This document shows positions 22,763 to 36,873 of a DNA stretch of 64,000 nucleotides, piece by piece. Each line of letters opens with the position of its first letter. Within the stretch, counting starts at the first letter, position 1. The stretch is from Blastobasis lacticolella (Eukaryota; Arthropoda; Insecta; Lepidoptera; Blastobasidae): positions 18,173,622 to 18,237,621 of the forward strand of contig LR990044.1 in NCBI GenBank assembly GCA_905147135.1, in the 5' to 3' direction. Below the pieces are notes generated by a model. That model had not been told where the DNA came from and did no database searches. It saw only the letters and a program-made list of their open reading frames with translations. A program made the translations under genes and the position numbers.

Positions 22763-24977
22763 ACGCTGTCCTTAGGTTTCGCTCTCAGCTTCACAGTGTA
22801 CCTGGTTTACATGATTGCCTTCGCGGTCACAAACCCCAGGGAACCAGCATTCATTTACGCCATAGTGTTCCTGCTGTTTGTGGTCGCAGCTTTCATCATG
22901 ATGTTCGGGTTTGCTGTTTTCCTGCTGAAGGGAATCAAGCAAGTAAGGAATGAAAGTGAAATACTAATCCTTTATTCTTGACTAGGACTGCATTTATTTA
23001 CCTATAGATATAGATTGACAGCAGGAGCGTCGGTGGCCTAATGGTTAAGGTATCCCACTCGTGAGCGAGAGGTACCCGGAGGTACTACAATGACGCTTTT
23101 CTGAATTATTGGATGTTGGAAGATTCAGCCGACTGAATGTGTAACCATGATCCAATCTTGTCAGGTTCCCCTGGTAGCAGGGCCAAGGTCAGTTGGCAGT
23201 CGCTCCACTGTAAATACCTGATCTGTCAAACTCTGAATCATGATCAAGGCGGACCAAAGGCCCTCATGCGCGAGAGCACAACCGGGACATTAACGCCTAG
23301 ACGATCGACAGCAACCACCGTGATCCTACTAACCCCAGAAGATAAAGAATACTAGACACCTCCTGTACCAACCTGCGTTCCTTCGATATCTTATTGACAA
23401 TCATTTCATTTAGACTTTTAATTTCCATCCTTCATTCTTTACAGAGAAATGAGAAATACGTCCTATCGTATTTAGTATTTGGGATTGTGAAGACGTTCTT
23501 ACTACTGGCGGCGTGTACGGGATTTTTATGCTGGCTACCGGAGGAAATCGTAATCATTGGTATTACGATGGGTGTGGTCGGTAAGCTACCTAATGATTCT
23601 TATGAACAGATAAGGCATGACACATGTCATTCATTTAACACAAGAGAAAACTGACGACCTGAGTGGTTCAATGGTCAACATGAGGTCCCGGGTTCGATTC
23701 CCGGCCGGGCAGAAATTGAAATGATAAATTTTAATTTCTGTTACGGGTCTGGGTGTTATATGTATAATAAGTATGTATTTAAAGTATTTAAGTAGTAAAT
23801 CAGTTATCTAGCACCCATAGTACAAGCTTTGCTTAGTTTGGGGCTAGATGGCGCTGTGTGAATTTGTCCACGAATATTTATTTATTAACTTCAACTCCCG
23901 AAAATAATAAGTAATCGACAGAAAAAGTCAGCTAACCTCCAATCAAGTTTACATATACTCAAATATTTTGTAAAGTACTAAACCGATTTTAATGAAACAA
24001 AGCTAAGAAGAACCATCTTGATTAAATTGGCCTTTAAAAATAGAAAATTGCATCCAAATCGGTCCATCCGTTTGGGAGCTACGATGCCACAGACAGACAC
24101 ACACCTCCACAGATACACAGAGCCATAAACACGTCAAACGTATAACATCTCTCTGCTTTCATCGGAGGTTATAAAATAACCTGCGGCCATATTTTTGAAT
24201 CGCTCGCCTCAGTACGAACGGTTTTCAATTTAGATTTTCGGCATGAAAAATTCAGTATTTCTATACATATGATCTGTTTAAACTGACTTGTCTTATTTGG
24301 TGAACAAACGATGCCCAAAATCACGACTTGCCGTATCAATCACGCTACGTATACGAGTATTGTGTATAGATGTCATGAATTATATAAGAAACACATAGAA
24401 TATGAATTGCAACGAATACTGCTGCACATTATCCAATTAAATACATAATTTCCTTAACCAAATAAGACAAGTCAGTTTGGACAGATTTTAATGATGATTT
24501 TCCCTATTTTTTAAAGGTACTCTTTCGGTGATACTAATGTGATTAAACATAATAATAAACAATAAACAATCGTGGACAAATTCACACAGCAAAACTAAGC
24601 AAAGCTTGTACTATGGGTGCTAGCTAACTGATATACTACTTATTAAACTAGACTACAAAATGTATTTTTTATAGATTATACCTATGTATCTTGTGTACAA
24701 ACTGTTGGTGAACCATAAAAAAAATACATAGAACACCCAGACCCGTAACAGAAATTAAAATTCATCATTTAAAACTCAGGTCGTCAGGTTTTAAAAAATA
24801 TTGAATATTGCATGTCAAAAATAAAAATTGAAAACCGTTCGAATCGAGGCAAGTGATTCAAAAACAGAGCCCCTGGTCTCTGTTTCAGTGGCGTACGCGC
24901 TTCCCCTTGCCGTGGTGTGGGCGGCGTACCGCAGCGTGACGCGGACTAAGAACTATGAGCAGTGCGTACGCACGTGA
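22763..24977 (+). CDS. Four-helix membrane protein cassette, copy 2 (exons 2-4, 5' partial)
   Basis: The exons are 22763-22942, 23445-23580 and 24889-24977 (TGA at 24975-24977), with the same lengths, phases and GT-AG borders as copy 1. The deduced 134 residues keep all four hydrophobic helices, with Leu70 and Glu93. The 5' part of exon 2 (to about 22862) is identical to copy 3; the rest of the exon is not, which points to a crossover inside it. Intron 2 is only 502 bp. Intron 3 contains two copies of the tRNA-Gly-like SINE. Exon 1 is not visible upstream; LINE A lies directly before the exon flank. Function unknown. Confidence 0.75.
23024..23306 (+). repeat. S1 SINE in intron 2 of copy 2
   Basis: The A-box region (tggcctaatggttaag) is kept and the B-box segment is deleted. 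The body and tail match the SINE at 1445-1763 and occupy the same intron position. Confidence 0.75.
23653..23887 (+). repeat. S2 (tRNA-Gly-like) SINE in intron 3 of copy 2
   Basis: The head has GGTTCGATTCCCGGCCGGGC at about 23690-23709, with part of the anticodon arm deleted. The fixed body ends in 'atatttatttatt'. The flanking intron is uninterrupted in copies 1 and 3, so this is an insertion specific to copy 2. Confidence 0.8.
24545..24790 (-). repeat. S2 SINE, truncated, in intron 3 of copy 2
   Basis: The minus strand carries the S2 body ('acgggtctgggtgttctatg' near 24729-24750) and tail, interrupted by AT-rich sequence. Most of the tRNA head is missing. It is absent from copies 1 and 3. 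Confidence 0.65.
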
Positions 24978-26619
24978 TGCGCGGACGACAGTTCCTACAA
25001 TACTCATAAATATTATTTTATTACTAGCTTTTGCCCGCAACTTCGTCCGCGCGGAAATAGTCTTGACATTTCAGCTTTTGCCGACTTTTAGGCGACCATT
25101 TTGAATGACCACCTTATTGTTTGAAAACAAGTACTACGGAGAGATCAAGCTGTATCTTCGATTCTACCCATACGAATTAGATTAAATCTAACTTAGATTT
25201 TAAGTTAGACCTCAAGCCACAAAACTGTGAATACTCCATCAAAACCGGTTCTGCGGTTTTTGCGTGATGCGCGCACAGACAGAGAGACAAACAGACAAAA
25301 ATTTCACAAAAAGATTTTTAGTCTGCCATCTTCTCTACATACCGCGACCTTGCTACCTTGCTTGATTACGGCTATTATAATACAATGTTATAGTATCTTT
25401 AGAGATAAAAGATTTGTATATAAATACTTATTTGTCTCAGAAACTTCTCAGTGAAGTAGCTTATCTTAGAGGGGCGATGGCTAGACATCGTAAAGAATAA
25501 CTTGCGTGTCAACAAACTCACTACCAAGTGGGCCAAGAAGAGGAGTAGGAAGGCGGACCCCGGGCCCTCGCGTGCAGCGCAAGAGCCCAACCGGGATTCA
25601 ACGCCAGGATGATGATGGTGATAACCCTTGTTCCATTTGCCTAAAAAGTCAGGTCTAAACCCGTTAACCTTAAATAATGTAGGTAGGTGAATGAGAGTGC
25701 GAATATATGTCAATAATGTGTAAATATAATTATGTGCTTGTATGTTTTTGTATGTGCTATTATACACATCTAAGTTATATAACTATGAACAATGTAATTG
25801 AATAGATTTAATTGAAAAATAAATTAAATATTACATAATTAACCAGTTTCTAACCGTTCCCTTGCAAGTGTTTAGCCGATACAATTGCTGACTAATCGCT
25901 TATATATGTACCTGCTATGAAATATTTATAAGATACTACAAGATGTTGACCATTCCCCATGACGAGTATTTTGGTTGCAATAGACATTTCAATGTCATTA
26001 TCAATGGAGATACGTGGCTAGAAAAAATGTCGAAATCGAGATGTCCCAGTCTCCGATCATGATTGGTTATTGGAGCGCCAGTTGTCAGAGCAGCGGGTCT
26101 AGCCAAGATGCAAATTAAAGACATTCGCATATAAAGTCGCCAGAACTACAAGGGCCATTTAGCACGTGGCCGAAATCAGAACTAACGCCAACAATAAAGC
26201 AACAACAGTAAAGCTTCACTTTTGACAGACAGCTGGAGTTAAAGATTGACACCCATGCCCTCACTTAAACCATAATAACAACGTTTGCAAGCATTACTTG
26301 TTCGACTTCAGAAAGAGATAAGGCCGTTAAATCTATCCGGGAAAAATAATCGGGGTTAAATCTGTCACCGGTAGGTAATAAAAGTGATCACTGTCGGAAC
26401 CTGATAGCAACACCTAGTCTGGTGTGATTATGAAGTTTGCCCGCACTAATAAACAAGGCATTAGGCCGTAGGAGATACTGGGAAAAATACTGACGCATGG
26501 GCATATCAATTCAGATCTCATTTTAGAAAAAGCTTATATCAGAAAGTGTGCATAAAACACCCAAATACCGCGAAGCCGAATCCTGCTCTCCTTGCTAAAA
26601 CAGAATGTACCTAAGTGTG

Positions 26620-27181
26620 TCCTAGATTAAAATTTCGAAAATGTAACACCTCAAGATATAGTTAAGGCTTCTAAAACCATAAAAATGAAAACGAGTGCCG
26701 AAATTGATGGATGTCAGATAAAAATTATTGCTTTCCACTTAGCGAATCTATTTAATAAATATGTTGAAAATGGCGAATTTCCTGACCTGATGAAGCATAA
26801 TAAAGTTATTTCATTGTTTATAACAGGTAGCACAACAGATCCCGATAATTCTAGACCAGTTTCAGTTTAACCGGCTCGAAGTTAAATATTTGAGCAAATC
26901 ATATTAAACCAACTAAAAATCAATATTTATAGAAATATAGATTATTTCTATAAAAATGGCTTAATAAACAATCCAGTTTTACTCGGGGTCTTTCAACAAC
27001 CGATGCAGGTGTTGAACTTATTAGACATGTCTTCGAGGCCTGGGAGGAATCACGTAAGGGGTTTCCTGTGATTTATATTTTTTTGAAGCCTTTGATTGTT
27101 TTAATTATGACACTGGTTAGAAAATTACAACATTATGGAATAAAGGACTTGGCTCTAAACTTGTTAAGTTAATATGTAAGT
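26620..27181 (+). pseudogene. CR1/Jockey-like LINE reverse-transcriptase fragment (unit 2)
   Basis: The same broken fragment as at 6640-7200, with the open piece at 26685-26870 encoding the same residues. Confidence 0.8.
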
Positions 27182-27592
27182 CGAGAATTCAGAAACCAGA
27201 AATCATTTATTGTAAAACAATTCAATTAATAATGTCATAACAGTATTTAAATTATGTCAATATAATATCATCATAATATCCAACTCACAGATTGAAATAT
27301 TCACTTAAATCATAAAATTCTCTGTCTATGCCTTTAATTTAGTTTTGAATGCGTTGCGTTTAAACATTTAAATGTCGAGAGGCAAACCATTGAATATTAT
27401 AACATTACTGACCCATTTGATTTAGGGATACAATAATCATGACTGTCATTGCTGTAGTTGCTACGTAAGAAGATATGAACGGACTGAACGGAAAGAGATT
27501 TTAAGGGGGTCCCATAGGGGTTATGTAATGTAATATATGTAACATGGGAGTTGATACATAAGGGCTCAAATTTTTTTATTCTTAGTAATAAT

Positions 27593-27946
27593 CATCTTAG
27601 CGTTAATGTCCCGGTTGTGCTCTCGAGGACGAGGGCCCGGGGTCCGCCTTGACCATGATCCAGGATTTGGCGATCAGGTAATTACAATGGAGCGACTACC
27701 ATCTGACCTCCGTGACCCTGCTACGAGGGGAACCTGACCAGATTGGATCATGGTTACAAATTCAGTTGGCTGAATTTGCAGGTTTCATCACGATGTTTTT
27801 CCTCACCGTAAGAGCATCGGTTAGAATTAGTACATAACTCAGAAAAGAGTCATTGGTACATGGCTGCAGCGGGATTCGAACCCGGTACCTCTCGCTTACG
27901 AGTCGAATACTCAGCCGCCCGGCCACCGATGCTCTTATCCATAGTA
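27593..27946 (-). repeat. S1 SINE, reverse orientation (unit 2)
   Basis: Near-identical duplicate of the SINE at 7612-7965, with a complete tRNA-like head. Confidence 0.8.
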
Positions 27947-27950
27947 AGTA

Positions 27951-28614
27951 CTTAAAAGTAAAAATAGTGAACTAGGTTAAGAAATACTAACAATATGTTA
28001 TGACAATTTTTAATTTCCCTCAAGTTAATGTTGTAATGTTAATGTGTAACTTCTAGTAGGTAACTTATTAGATATGCTTTTAAGGTAATCTAAGCAATAA
28101 AGAACATTTTAGTAATTTCTTTTTTATTGCTAATTACAACCCAATAATCTTAGTACCATGTGGCGCTGCCTCTGGTTCCCCGACCTCTTAGGGTCGGACT
28201 CAGTAACCTGTGACGAAGCATCATTATTACCACACCAAATTAGATTTTCATCAACATGTTTCCTGCGCACCCGACCATCAGCCATTTCCACTACGTAATT
28301 CCTGGACCCTACCTCTTCCTTTATTTGCTCTCGTAACCACCGTGTCGGGCTGTCGGGCGCGAGATATGCGCAGCCGGCGACAGGCGGCGCCCACCATCGC
28401 CGGCGCTCCTGCGGCCAACGCGCGCCGCGCAGTACCTAAATCTAGACGCGATGTATTGTGTTTCGGTATGCCAGATAAGTCTGTAACGCTGCATCTATGT
28501 CAACATTTTCTCTTTCTGCCTTCTTTGTCGATTTTTTATGAAATTTGAGCGCGCTTTCTGCGGCACCGTTCGACGCCGGGTGATAAGATGGAGTAATAAA
28601 TTGCTTAATTCGAT
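27951..28614 (-). pseudogene. Gypsy-type integrase remnant (unit 2)
   Basis: Duplicate of 7970-8633. It shows the same two integrase pieces and the same frame break; one base differs in the GC-rich part (28431 a, g in unit 1). Confidence 0.8.
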
Positions 28615-29255
28615 TATTTATTTATTTATTTATACTTCATGCATAAACAGTACATTGGCGGACTTAAAGCTAAAATAGCATTATCTACCAGTCTACCAGG
28701 AGAGATAACAGTTGACAAATGGTATGCGGTGCAGGAAGATTACTTGCAAGTAAAGATTACACATAAGCTTATTCAACCACAATCAAATTTATAAAAATAA
28801 ATAAATAATAATAATAAATACACTAAAAGTTAAAAGTAGCAATAGATATTTTACACTAATAAATTAATTAATTAACTGCATGAGTTACCCAAAATTATTC
28901 AGGTACATGAGGCTTTATGAAGAAAATGATAAAGGAATTAAGGAACCAGGAATAAATTAGGAGCTAAGGAGTGTTCAGAAAATGGTTATGTACAGCTCTC
29001 TTAAAACAGAAGTCCTAGATATTAATCTTATGTCAGGGGGAAGATCATTCCAGAGTCTCATCGCTGTTAAAGCAAACGAATTAGAAATAAACCCAGTCCG
29101 ATGAAGAGGAAAATTCAATAAAAGATTGTTTGAAGAACGGAGATTACGGTCATGATTATCAGAGAGAAACTGGAATTTACATTTTAATTATTTTGGAATA
29201 GCTGAGTCGTGCAAAATTGAATGAAGGAGAGTAAGAGTTCTAAAGTTACGGCGTT
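28615..29255 (-). pseudogene. LINE A, 3' part (unit 2)
   Basis: Duplicate of 8634-9274, ending at the LINE B target duplication (29235-29255). Confidence 0.8.
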
Positions 29256-29629
29256 AGGTATAGGTATAGGTTGGGGGCTCACATTTTCCGTACTTGGACT
29301 CAAATTCGGTCCTTTATACGTGACTGAGAGCCGGCTATTGTAGCCAGCCCAGCTCCTTCCAGAAGTCTATTAGTCTCTTGGGACGTTCACAGACCTCTCA
29401 AAAGGACCCTGTTCCTATTGAGGCTTTGGCTCTGTAGTCCTTTAGCTCTTCACACTCCAGGACCACGTGAGCTGTCGTTTCCTCAGCTACTAAACATCCC
29501 CTGCACAGGGGGCTGTCTGTAGCTCCGATGGTATGCAGTAGTTTGTTCAGGGGGAGGTGCCCTGTAATTGTACCAACTACTGTCTTAATTTCTCTCCGTT
29601 TTAGAGCCACCACTAACTTAGACTGCCTG
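29256..29629 (-). pseudogene. LINE B, 3' part (unit 2)
   Basis: Duplicate of 9275-9648 with the same Cys-rich tail frame (29613-29398). Confidence 0.85.
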
Positions 29630-32600
29630 TGTTATATTATATGGTATTATAGTCTATTTTTAATTGTTATTTAAAAGTAAAACTATCGTAATTAATAATA
29701 AATAATATTGCCAAATAAAATTATAGTCGTTTCAGAACGAATGTACGAAATTCCTGAACGATGTTAAATCTTTGGGTACATTCAGTACTAATTAACTAAA
29801 AGTTTGGTTTCTAAATATTTAACGTATCTCATAATTATTTAAAATAGTTTTAAGAACTATTTCGATGAATTTGGTTATTATCTTTGCACAATATTTCATA
29901 GTTAATTAGAATTATTATAACGTGCTGTCATTGGTTGAAATGTAACGGCTTCTAACTTCCGTTTGAATGTTGGTTATATAAACCCAGTCGAGAGACTGGG
30001 AGGGCCTTGTTGCTCCAGACCCGGCACAGAGTTAAGTACAAACTTGCATTGTTTTATTGTTGCTTTATATTTTGTATTAGTTTTATTCATCTATATAATC
30101 GGTTATTGATTGAATCATACGTAATACTATTGTCCCATTTTTAGGGATTTTGTATTTTGCCATGTATTATTATGTTCAGAATATATTGTTATATTTCCCA
30201 TGTAACTTTGTTTGCTATGATTGCCTATCCTATGATATAATAACTTATCTAATTTGATCCAATATGTGTGATTAAATATGCTTTTCCTGTCTGGAATAAA
30301 TAGCTATTTATATTTAACTAATGTGCCCTATTTTTATTTCATTAAGCTTTCCACCCTTAGTTTTCGATAAAATACTAGACCACCATCATTAATATCTTCT
30401 AAATACTTAAATTCACACGCGAGATCTGTACACTCTATACACCCTATCTAACATCAGAAGTGGGATAAAGGACTCGCAACGTCCTACAATATTTCTAACA
30501 TTCTTATTTTTTTTGTTACATCGTGATCTTTCCGCCCGCACGAGCCTGTGGAAGCTGGATTCTTCTTACGACGCGGAACGGCGAGTACTTGCAGAATGCA
30601 GATGCGGGACTACGATGTTTGGTCCTCGACGAAACTGCTATTTACAGTTTTTAATCGGTGAGTCGTTCATTCATTTCTCTCATCGAATGTGTAACGAACA
30701 AATTGAGAAAGTCGAGAAAGTCTTAAGTTGCTATGCACCAACTTAGTGGCAGAATTACAATTTAATTAATTTTACAATGGATTTAAAACTAAAGTTCCTG
30801 TCCAGAAACGAATACGAACACAACAGTAAAATTTGAAAATTATTTGTTTAATGAGGGTATGGTTTGATTATAATTTTAACTTTGACCGTCGATACTTTTT
30901 AAATTATTTTGAAAAGCTGCCTACAACATTCAAAAAAAGAAGTCTTTGTAATTTTTTGTTGGTAAGAAATAATTTACCAAATGAATGTAAATACGAGTAG
31001 TTAAATTCCAAATTGGTTTGTGTTAGGTTATTTGCACTATGTAACGTTAATGTGAATTACTTTTTATGTTTGGTTTTTTTTGTGTAGTAGCCGATCGACT
31101 GTGTTACCTATGACTAAGTATATCCGATGGACCTAGTACAGGTTTGGTTAAAGAATAAAACATGAGCTGACAGAATATTGATAGATACTACTTTATGATT
31201 TTAACTATTGAGAAATTGCTATTCTAAGTTTATAGCTTAACAGGTACGTGCACGTTATATAAGCATGACTAGTATAGCAGTACCTTTTCATCAGCATCAT
31301 AAATTTAAGAGTTGGACTCCTGCCGATGTAGCAATCTACCTACAAGTACCTATTACAAAAGTGTGATGAATGAACGTCAATGAGTAAAAATGTTAGTGAT
31401 GTCTATTAATTTCGATTTGTTTTTCCTTGAAAAAAAAAGAGTATTGCTTTGAGTTACATAAATAAATAAAATAAAAATAACCGTGGACAAATTCACACAA
31501 CGCCATCTAGCCCCAAAGTAAGCTAAGCTTGTGTTATGGGTGCTAGATAGTTGATAAACTACTTATATACTTTTAAATACATACTTATTAAACATAGAAC
31601 ACCCAGACCCGTAACAGAAATTAAAATTCATCATTTCAATTTCTGCCCGGCCGGGAATCGAACCCGGGACCTCTTGCGTGGCAGACCGGCATGTTGACCA
31701 CTGAACCACTCAGGTCGTCAAAACATACTACAAGACAGCTAGTAGTAGCGGGTGTTTTACAACCATAGGGTCAGGAATGATCGAGCGAACATGGTACTGT
31801 GCTGTTTCCATTTTTCAGATAACACACGAGGCCCTTCTACATGTAAATGGGCATCGTCACTACAATCTACGATGTCTTGCACGACTTACGGACTTCCCCT
31901 CTGAAGAACGGAACGAGACCTAAACCTGGACTTGCGCCGTGCTGTTTTCATCACGTTGCGAGACTGGAACACCTTGTTTAAATCGACGATGGGAGCGACA
32001 TCGCTAAAACGGTAGCAGGTAACACCCTGAAGGGTTCTGCATTAATACTGCATAAGACGCGGACGACTTAATCCCTGAAACTCGTGCTTCAAACTATACT
32101 GACTAGTTTGAAAGAATAAGTTTAAATTTATTTTATTTTAATTTATTTTCTATATAGACGCTATATTTTCCCCATATTAAAGTTACATTTTAAATACAAA
32201 AGTATGTGAATGCCAACTGAAACCGTTAAAAACGGTAATCGCATAATTTCTTTTTCAATAACAATACTTTTGTTGTATTTTCAAAATGGATTTCTAGTTA
32301 TTCATTGCATAAAATGATTTAACGCCAATAATAATATGATGTGAGAATGGCCACTTTTATGAACTGCATATGTGATTTATTTGTGCGAACATTATACACA
32401 CTTTATTATACAACTTCACAGCAGTGTTACACTACACTTCATTAAGTTATATGTTCATACTACGCGAAACCGACAGTAACTACCTATCTCGATCTTAAAA
32501 AGTTTTTTTTTCCATACAAATTTCGTAGTACGTTTTTACCCCCTTTCATTAGGGGTTAAAGTTAACCCAAGTCAAGTTCTCTATAAATTCTATTAATTCC

Positions 32601-35600
32601 GTAAGAAATGATTTTAGACGAATATTGAGAAATCCTTTCATAGAAGCCATCAGTACAAAATTATATATATGCTTTTCAACAATTCTTGTTGGTGGTTTAA
32701 AAAGAAAAAAACTATTTTGTGCGGTTGACCGACAAATACTTACTAAGTTTTCTAAATAATAAGTTAACGATAATCGTAACCTTTATATTCTCGTCAATTT
32801 GATAGGTAACTTTAATAAGTTAGTACCTACTTGTAATAGTCTGACATAGATTATCGAAAACGAAAAACACACATCTAATTTGCCTCGTATAAAAGAAATA
32901 ACCGATATCAACCGCCTTTAACAAAGAAATAACATGTAAACAAAACCCTACCAGTTACCCACATTGGAAAATATTAAAATCATTGACCAAATGGAAATGC
33001 TGTAGATACGTCTTTCCAACATTTTACTATGTTTGCGTTGATATTGGAGACAATTTTTTGAATCTCCTGCCCCACACTTCCCACTGAAAGTATTGTTTTA
33101 ACAATTGTCCTTAATTTACAAGAAAAATTGTTTTCCCTCAAGAATACTATCATACGTATTTTTGTTGCACAATGTTTCCATCATGTTGACAACACAACAT
33201 TTTGTTCGGTGGGTTCCCGGCTTAACTCAAAATATTAATTTGTTTACTTCATTTTCATTTCCACAAACTGTCACCATACAATAAATATTCAATTCAAGCT
33301 ATTTATTAAAGTACCTACATCGACAAGATACTTTTAAAAATGGGTACCTTTATTTATTGTATTTATTCATACATTGAAATATTACATGAAAGATTTTTAA
33401 CTCTTAAATGTACATCCAATAACAAGCAAACTTACGTTCACAATAGAATCGATCACGCTTAATTAAAAAATAAATCTACCACCGACATTCGTCTGATATT
33501 TTTAAGTGCGAAAGGTCTTTGCACTGCGTCTTGGGACCGAGAAAGACACCATGTTTAACAAGTATGAACAGTCGATTAACCCCCTTACAATTTTAAAAAG
33601 AACTAGCTTTGTTATCATAAACTATATACCTTTACCTGTTTCCATAAACTATATTCGGATAATCTACCGCTATGAAAGAATTTTCAAAACTAGTACAGTG
33701 GTTACGAAGATTTTGGTTTCGAAAGATTATTTATTTTATTTCATTTATTACGTATCAGTTTTCCAACAGATTTCACAATATTATGTAGTACTTACATGTA
33801 TTTATATGGCACCCTGTTAGGGCATTGCAAATAAGTGAGAGTATCTAATAAACAGTACAATAAACAAAATATTAAATAATTCACATATTTGTAAGATGTC
33901 ATTCTGTATTAGCAATTAATTCTATCAGCAGTATTGTCATTTTACACATAAATTTCAAAACGGTGTCATAAATAATATAATACAATAGCTATATCCGGAT
34001 TATCTCAATTAGAGGTAATTAAAAAAAATTCATCAATATTATAATAGCATTTTTGCACAAGAAAGGATTTCATTTCTTTGGTAAATGATTTCAATTTTTA
34101 ATGATTTTTTATGTTGTTGGATATATGATTACTTGAACATTTTATCCATCACAGCGTGGGGACCATTTGTACATATAGTGAATTTAGAAAAATGTTTCTG
34201 TTTATTAACATTGCGATCGTTTCGTCTAACGCAAGTTATAGGTGAATACATTTACTTGAATTTTCTTACAAATTTATATGACTGTAGAATGTACAATGAC
34301 GTCACTGTTAGTATGCCGTACTTTATAAATTTCCGTCCGAACTTATAACTTTCCCCTCTACAAATGACGAAAATTTAAATTTTTGCTAGCTACCGTTAGT
34401 AATTGGAAAGTCAAACGTCAGAATTGACCGAACGGATTATGATGGTAGATTTGGCTGATAAGTACCATTTATTATATTGTGACAAAGTCCAGAAGAAAAC
34501 AACAAACATTTATTTACATACACATAAGAAACAATACCATACGATAAGTACTGTATTCTTCCAAAAACAAAATATATTTTATACTAAACACTAATATTTT
34601 CTATTTGCTACACATACCTATTCAATTTTATTATATAAATGTTTATATATTATGTTTGGTCGACTTTCTTGCCCGATGTCGGTCAGCCTCACAGGCAGTG
34701 AGTGTTGGGCCTGGCATGTTAAGGCATATAGTCAACATTTATCAGGATCACCGGTATAGGTGATGCCAGTGACAAAAAATATTATCAGGATCACGGGTAA
34801 AGGTGATGCCGGTGATGGTTTACAATAATAATTATGAAATTTAAAAAAGCGTACATGCATTACTGATGATTTCATTGACTTAATAACTTAACTATTGGAC
34901 TTAGTTAAAATTGTAAATAAAAAACAAGCTAAAAAATGCAATGAAAAAAAAGCGGAAATGCTAAGTACATGGTTATTTATTTATCAATAATGGAACAAAA
35001 TAAAAAGGAAAGCTGGAATGCTATAAAAAAGCGGAAATGCACAGTAAATGGTTATTTATTTTTCAAATATGGGTTTAAAAAAGTTAGTATGTGACGAATA
35101 TAAAACATACATAATATTTATAATAAACTTTTGTATGTACACGTTGTACACGTGGAAATAACACAGCATAAACGATTAAACATGCACAACTTATATTTTT
35201 AATTTTATGGTTAACCTATGTAAACTTTATGTGATAACATGTTCTACGTCAATGGAATTTACTAATTGTTTGTTTACCTACTTGAGTAGTTTTTCGTATT
35301 GATAAAAATTATATATCAATGTTATTCTAATCTGCTTTGTAATGAAATATGATGAGATTACTATAATAATATAGTTTACGTTTTTAATTATGTTTACAAT
35401 TTATTCCATAATTGTTTTAACTTGATGTACCATCACAATGTTTAAGTACTTCGAGAACGAAGCACATGTCAGTATGGCCGTGTTATATTATATGGTATTA
35501 TAGTCTATTTTTAATTGTTATTTAAAAGTAAAACTATCGTAATTAATAATAAATAATATTGCCAAATAAAATTATAGTCGTTTCAGAACGAATGTACGAA

Positions 35601-36295
35601 ATTCCTGAACGATGTTAAATCTTTGGGTACTAATTAACTAAAAGTTTGGTTTCTAAATATTTAACGTATCTCATAATTATTTAAAATAGTTTTAAGAACT
35701 ATTTCGATGAATTTGGTTATTATCTTTGCACAATATTTCATAGTTAATTAGAATTATTATAACGTGCTGTCATTGGTTGAAATGTAACGGCTTCTAACTT
35801 CCGTTTGAATGTTGGTTATATAAACCCAGTCGAGAGACTGGGAGGGCCTTGTTGCTCCAGACCCGGCACAGAGTTAAGTACAAACTTGCATTGTTTTATT
35901 GTTGCTTTATATTTTGTATTAGTTTTATTCATCTATATAATCGGTTATTGATTGAATCATACGTAATACTATTGTCCCATTTTTAGGGATTTTGTATTTT
36001 GCCATGTATTATTATGTTCAGAATATATTGTTATATTTCCCATGTAACTTTGTTTGCTATGATTGCCTATCCTATGATATAATAACTTATCTAATTTGAT
36101 CCAATATGTGTGTTTAAATATGCTTTTCCTGTCTGGAATAAATAGCTATTTATATTTAACTAATGTGCCCTATTTTTATTTCATTAAGCTTTCCACCCTT
36201 AGTTTTCGATAAAATACTAGACCACCATCATTAATATCTTCTAAATACTTAAATTCACACGCGAGATCTGTACACTCTATACACCCTATCTAACA
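29630..36295. mobile_element. Coding-poor LTR element, complete and uninterrupted (unit 2)
   Basis: The LTRs are 29630-30453 and 35481-36295, both starting TGTTATATT and ending CTAACA, with CCTG on both sides (29626-29629 and 36296-36299). The whole element is 6.7 kb. Its 5.0-kb interior encodes no recognisable retroviral-type protein; the longest open pieces are under 110 codons and lie in AT-rich DNA. The S2 SINE at 31457-31716 is inside it. This copy gives the clean reference for the DIRS-interrupted one in unit 1. Confidence 0.85.
31457..31716 (-). repeat. S2 (tRNA-Gly-like) SINE (unit 2)
   Basis: Duplicate of 11477-11757 with two fewer AAAT units in the tail and an intact GCC-anticodon tRNA-Gly-like head. 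Confidence 0.8.
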
Positions 36296-36873
36296 CCTGC
36301 ATCCAGGTGTGTTTTCCCAGCGCTTGTTGTGCTGGTCATTAGTGTGTTTGCTCACCCACGAGCGTAGTATGTTGAAAGAAAGGGGTAGAAACGGGGCGGA
36401 ACCGGCAGTTCTCATCCCTGATCCCCTCTTTGCCAGCTCATCGGCAGCATCGTTGCCCATTGAGTTACTATGACCCTTAATCCATTGTAGAGTGACCCTG
36501 TTCACCGAGGAGATGTCCTCTAGTGCATGGTGACACTCCAGGATCAAGGAACTGTTAATGGTGTTGCCCATTAGAGCTTTCAGTACGGACATGCTATCTG
36601 TTAGTATTCTGACGCCTTGGTCGCGTACGCCAAGGCGCTGCACTAGCCGATCGGCCTGTGTAATCGCAACACATTCGCACTGAAAGATAGTACTATGCTC
36701 TCCTAATGTTAGTGATGATCTGAAGTTCAAATCTAGCGAGAAGATTCCCGCTCCTGTGCCTTGGTCGGTCTTTGATCCATCCGTGTATATTAGGAATTCT
36801 CGTATCCCAGACCAGTCTGTCTCCGTCTCAGCAGTCTGGATTTGGTATCTTTTGCCAAATGTGAACTGCTTCG
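36296..36873 (-). pseudogene. LINE B, RNase H part (unit 2)
   Basis: Duplicate of 21420-21997 with the same RNase H motifs; the frame is interrupted by the LTR element. Confidence 0.85.

Larger units (their letters stand above)
5890..22862. repeat. Recently duplicated block, unit 1 copy (contains extra 5.1-kb DIRS element)
   Basis: Apart from the 13651-18745 insertion, this block aligns almost base for base with 25870-37738, with only scattered substitutions and small indels. The offset is 19,981 bases before the insertion and 14,876 after it. Similarity on either side is clearly lower: the DNA before 5890 differs from its unit 2 counterpart at roughly one base in ten, and exon 2 differs after 22862. 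Confidence 0.85.
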
